DNA from: Phycisphaerae bacterium
Lineage (GTDB): Bacteria; Chloroflexota; Anaerolineae; 4572-78; J111
NCBI GenBank assembly: GCA_028285035.1
Contig: JANQQF010000128.1
Coordinates: 38,640 to 102,639 of the forward strand
Direction of reading: 5' to 3'
DNA length: 64,000 bases
Shown: positions 61,313 to 64,000 of the stretch, in pieces
Numbering within the stretch: position 1 is the stretch's first letter
Layout: each line of letters opens with the position of its first letter
Notes under the pieces: generated by a model
Told to the model about the DNA's origin: nothing
What the model saw: only the letters and a program-made list of their open reading frames with translations
The model's database searches: none
Program-made: the position numbers and the translations under genes

Positions 61313-61646
61313 AGCTTTTCTCTGGTCGTAAAGCGGCCATTCTATTGATAGAGATATAGCAGGGCCAGTTTGGTGTAGGACTATCTATTAGATAGTAAAT
61401 ATCTTCGATAAGTGAACAGATGTATAAGCAATGCTGCTGACGAAGGTATTAAACCTCCTCAAACTGGATAAGCCCAGAGTTGAGTGTGGTCCAAAATCCT
61501 TCCTTTTCATCTTAAAGGATTTTGGACTTTTGATTGTCTTAAAATGTTGGTAGATGTGTAAGCGATGACGTACTACACAGCAAAGTAGAAAGATCTACGG
61601 GGAAATTGTCTGGAAATTGTTTGCTTGCCTGAAAGCGAGTTAGGTG
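61313..61646. other. Intergenic region between rpsG and fusA
   Basis: The 334-bp gap holds no ORF. It contains a terminator-like hairpin (listed separately) and a weak promoter candidate TTGATT-15-TAGATG near 61530-61556. A gap this long is unusual for the str operon and suggests partly independent fusA transcription. Confidence 0.5.
61489..61531 (+). terminator. Terminator-like hairpin between rpsG and fusA
   Basis: GTCCAAAATCCTT (61489-61501) pairs perfectly with AAGGATTTTGGAC (61515-61527) around a 13-nt loop, followed by TTTT. The long loop and short U-tract suggest a partial terminator that lets some transcription through to fusA. Confidence 0.65.
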
Positions 61647-63728
61647 ATGTCAAAGAAACAACCCTTAGAAAATTTGAGAAATATTGGCATTATTGCCCAC
61701 ATTGATGCTGGTAAGACTACAGTTACCGAGCGTGTTCTGTTCTATACCCAAAAAATTCACCGAATCGGTGAGGTTCACGATGGCGCTGCCACGATGGACT
61801 GGATGGAGCAAGAGCAGGAACGCGGTATTACGATTACATCTGCAGCTACAACTTGTGAGTGGGCTGGTCACACAATCAATATCATTGACACACCAGGACA
61901 CATTGACTTTACAGCTGAAGTTCAGCGGTCACTTCGTGTTCTAGATGGTGGGGTCGTGGTTTTTGATGGTGTAGCCGGCGTTGAACCCCAATCTGAAACT
62001 GTTTGGCGACAAGCTGATCGCTTTAATGTGCCGCGTATCTGCTTCATCAACAAAATGGACCGAACTGGTGCTGATTTTTACAAAGATGTGCAGATGATTA
62101 TTGATCGATTAGGCGCTAATCCTGCCCCAATCCAGCTCCCTATTGGCTCTGGTCAAGAATTTCGGGGGATTGTTGATTTGATTAAGATGGAAGCAGTGTT
62201 CTATCTTGATGACTTGGGAACAAAATCCGAAGCTGGACCAATCCCTGATGATATGTATGAACAGGCTGTGGAATTTCGTGAAGCTTTAGTCGAGAAGGTG
62301 GCTGAGTCAGATGAAGTGCTGACTGAAAAATTCTTGGAAGGTGAAGAAATCACTGAGGAAGAATTAGTTCGGGCTTTGCGTATTGCTACACTATCTGGTG
62401 AAATTATTCCTGTACTGTGTGGCTCTGCTTTGAAAAACAAGGGGGTGCAACGGCTTTTGGATGCGGTTGTTGCTTTATTACCTTCACCAAAAGACATTCC
62501 TCCAAAAATTGGTAAAGATCCACGTGACGAAGAAAAAGAGATCACTGTTTTTGCGGATGATAATGATCCATTTGTCGGCCTAGTCTTCAAAATTGTAACC
62601 GACCCATTTGTCGGACGGTTAGCTTACTTCCGGGTTTATTCAGGTACGCTTGATGCGGGATCTACTGTTTTGAATAGTTCCCGTGGTCGAAAAGAGCGCA
62701 TTGGTCGTTTGGTTCAAATGCACGCAAACTCGCGTGAAGAAATCAAGTCAGTGACAGCTGGTGATATTGCGGCTATTGTTGGTCTGAAGACCACCTTTAC
62801 GGGTGAAACACTCTGTGACCTTAAGAATGAAATTGTTATGGAGTCGATCAACTTCCCTGATCCTGTTATCAGCTTGGGTATTGAGCCGAAAACTAAGTCT
62901 GATGAGGATAAAATGGGGATCGCTCTGCAAAAATTATCAGAAGAAGATCCGACCTTCCAGGTTAAAACGGATGAGGCGACAGGCCAAACCCAAATTTCAG
63001 GGATGGGCGAACTTCACTTGGAAGTATTGATTGATCGTATGAAGCGTGAATTCAAGGTTGAAGCGAATGTCGGTCGTCCTCAGGTTGCTTACAAAGAGAC
63101 GATTACTCGACCTGCAAAAGCTCAGGGTCGCTTTGTTCGCCAAAGTGGTGGCCGCGGTCAGTTTGGGGATGTTCATCTAGAAGTTGAGCCTCTGGAAAAA
63201 GGAAAAGGCTTTGAGTTTGAAAATAAGATTTTTGGGGGGGCCATTCCCAAAGAATATATCAAGCCTGTAGAACAGGGTGTTAAAGAGGCAATGCTCAATG
63301 GTACCGTAGCTGGTTACGAGGTGGTTGATGTTAAGGTAGTTCTAGTTGACGGTTCTTATCACGAAGTTGACTCTTCGGAAATGGCATTCAAGATCGCTGG
63401 TTCAATGGGTTTTAAGGAAGCGATGCAGAAAGCTGGACCGGTTTTGATGGAACCGATCATGCGAGTTGAAGTTACAACACCTGAGGAGTTTACGGGTGAA
63501 GTCATGGGGGATATTTCATCCCGCCGTGGTACGATTGACAGCATTACCCCGCGTGATAATACAACAAGTTCTGTTATCGCATTTGTCCCCCTATCTGAAA
63601 TGTTTGGGTATGCCACAGATTTGCGTTCTGCAACTCAAGGACGTGCGAGTTTTACAATGGAATTTGCTCATTATGATCCTGTTCCCAAAAACATCCAAGA
63701 GAAAGTTTTGTCTGGTAAAGAGGATTAA
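61647..63728 (+). CDS. fusA: Elongation factor G
   Basis: The 693-residue translocase has the GTPase motifs [14 protein letters not shown] (P-loop), [18 protein letters not shown] and [10 protein letters not shown], then domains II-V with [16 protein letters not shown], and domain IV ending in [19 protein letters not shown] 61647 is chosen; a GTG directly before it is also in frame. Length is as expected for EF-G. Confidence 0.98.
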   Translation: MSKKQPLENLRNIGIIAHIDAGKTTVTERVLFYTQKIHRIGEVHDGAATMDWMEQEQERGITITSAATTCEWAGHTINIIDTPGHIDFTAEVQRSLRVLDGGVVVFDGVAGVEPQSETVWRQADRFNVPRICFINKMDRTGADFYKDVQMIIDRLGANPAPIQLPIGSGQEFRGIVDLIKMEAVFYLDDLGTKSEAGPIPDDMYEQAVEFREALVEKVAESDEVLTEKFLEGEEITEEELVRALRIATLSGEIIPVLCGSALKNKGVQRLLDAVVALLPSPKDIPPKIGKDPRDEEKEITVFADDNDPFVGLVFKIVTDPFVGRLAYFRVYSGTLDAGSTVLNSSRGRKERIGRLVQMHANSREEIKSVTAGDIAAIVGLKTTFTGETLCDLKNEIVMESINFPDPVISLGIEPKTKSDEDKMGIALQKLSEEDPTFQVKTDEATGQTQISGMGELHLEVLIDRMKREFKVEANVGRPQVAYKETITRPAKAQGRFVRQSGGRGQFGDVHLEVEPLEKGKGFEFENKIFGGAIPKEYIKPVEQGVKEAMLNGTVAGYEVVDVKVVLVDGSYHEVDSSEMAFKIAGSMGFKEAMQKAGPVLMEPIMRVEVTTPEEFTGEVMGDISSRRGTIDSITPRDNTTSSVIAFVPLSEMFGYATDLRSATQGRASFTMEFAHYDPVPKNIQEKVLSGKED

Positions 63729-63779
63729 TTTTGGGTAGGTCTTAAGTCCTGGGAAGTTGTTAAGAATTATTAAACAAAC

Positions 63780-63807
63780 TTGCGCGAATTATAAGAATTT
63801 GTATAAT
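63780..63807 (+). promoter_or_regulatory. Candidate promoter for tuf
   Basis: TTGCGC (63780-63785), 16 bp, then a consensus TATAAT (63802-63807). The inferred leader to the tuf start is about 90 nt. Independent high expression of EF-Tu is common. Confidence 0.5.
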
Positions 63808-63903
63808 TTCCAGGTTTGTCTTGGACAGCAAAGCACAAAATCCCTTAGTTATGAGGGTAATAATTTTACAAGAATTTCATCGCGAAGATGAAGGAGAATA
63901 GAA

Positions 63904-64000
63904 ATGGCAAAAGAAACATTTGTGAGGAGCAAACCGCACGCCAACATCGGGACAATCGGTCACGTGGATCACGGGAAAACGACGTTGACGGCAGCGATCA
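63904..64000 (+). CDS. tuf: Elongation factor Tu, N-terminal fragment cut by window edge
   Basis: Only the first 32 codons are present: [20 protein letters not shown] and the P-loop [14 protein letters not shown], diagnostic of EF-Tu. GAAGGAG lies upstream of the ATG. Codon choice in this short piece (AAC, ATC, GGG, CAC) looks richer in G and C than in fusA, but too little is visible to judge. Confidence 0.97.
   Translation, partial: MAKETFVRSKPHANIGTIGHVDHGKTTLTAAI

Noticed and set aside
61380..61400. Small palindrome CTATCTATTAGATAG as an operator
   Set aside because: It is AT-rich, isolated, and not positioned on any convincing promoter.
1..64000. Prophage, insertion sequence, tRNA or rRNA genes
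   Set aside because: No transposase, integrase, phage structural gene, or cloverleaf/rRNA-like sequence was recognised on either strand, although small divergent tRNAs could be missed by eye.

Overview
The window (about 45-50% GC by eye) most likely comes from a Chloroflexota bacterium of the Anaerolineae/Caldilineae kind. This is inferred from the mixture of very large GT-C membrane glycosyltransferases with C-terminal beta-sandwich domains, a Thr/Pro-rich LysM lipoprotein, a kinase with TPR repeats, a BTAD-type response regulator, and an rpoB to rpsL-rpsG-fusA-tuf housekeeping run. No 16S rRNA or tRNA gene is present to confirm it.

Layout. (1) 1-3150: a trypsin-like protease cut by the left edge, a HAMP/SpoIIE-type phosphatase and a small membrane protein. 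(2) 3486-29002: about 25 kb of co-oriented catabolic genes. They encode a MarR regulator, cytochrome P450, two gamma-glutamyl-hydrolase-like amidotransferases, aldehyde dehydrogenase, class II HDAC-like deacetylase, acetoacetate-decarboxylase-like protein, fumarylacetoacetase-family protein, type I extradiol dioxygenase, PLP amino-acid decarboxylase, a TctCBA transporter, a luciferase-like monooxygenase, an FAD amine oxidase, a sulfotransferase, a tightly coupled operon (NicX-like ring-cleavage enzyme, acyl-CoA-dehydrogenase-like flavoprotein, SRPBCC/alpha-beta-hydrolase fusion, TetR), a glutamine-synthetase-like ligase and a PuuD-like hydrolase. (3) 29010-41499: LysM lipoprotein, an MBL / GAF histidine kinase / double-receiver BTAD regulator operon, MFS transporter, NfeD protease, V4R protein and Ser/Thr kinase-TPR. 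(4) 41688-55670: a minus-strand envelope-sugar cluster (aminotransferase, formyltransferase, GT2 and four giant GT-C-like proteins). (5) 56211-64000: rpoB, rpsL, rpsG, fusA and the start of tuf.

How the genes may work together. The island looks like a patchwork pathway for amines or N-substituted aromatics: uptake by TctCBA, deacetylation, decarboxylation, gamma-glutamylation or amine oxidation, aldehyde oxidation, then ring cleavage. The clearest regulatory evidence is a perfect 17-bp palindrome (TACTAAAC-N-GTTTAGTA) overlapping the -10 element of two promoters about 10 kb apart, one before the PLP decarboxylase and one before the operon that ends in tetR. A separate nested palindrome overlaps the -10 region of the marR-P450 promoter. 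Other stand-out features are a single polypeptide holding two almost identical TctC solute-binding domains, at least three families of intergenic hairpin repeats, an N-formyl-amino-sugar (Arn- or N-formylperosamine-like) gene set, and an rpoB with no rpoC beside it.

All functional calls come from reading motifs and gene context. No database search was run.
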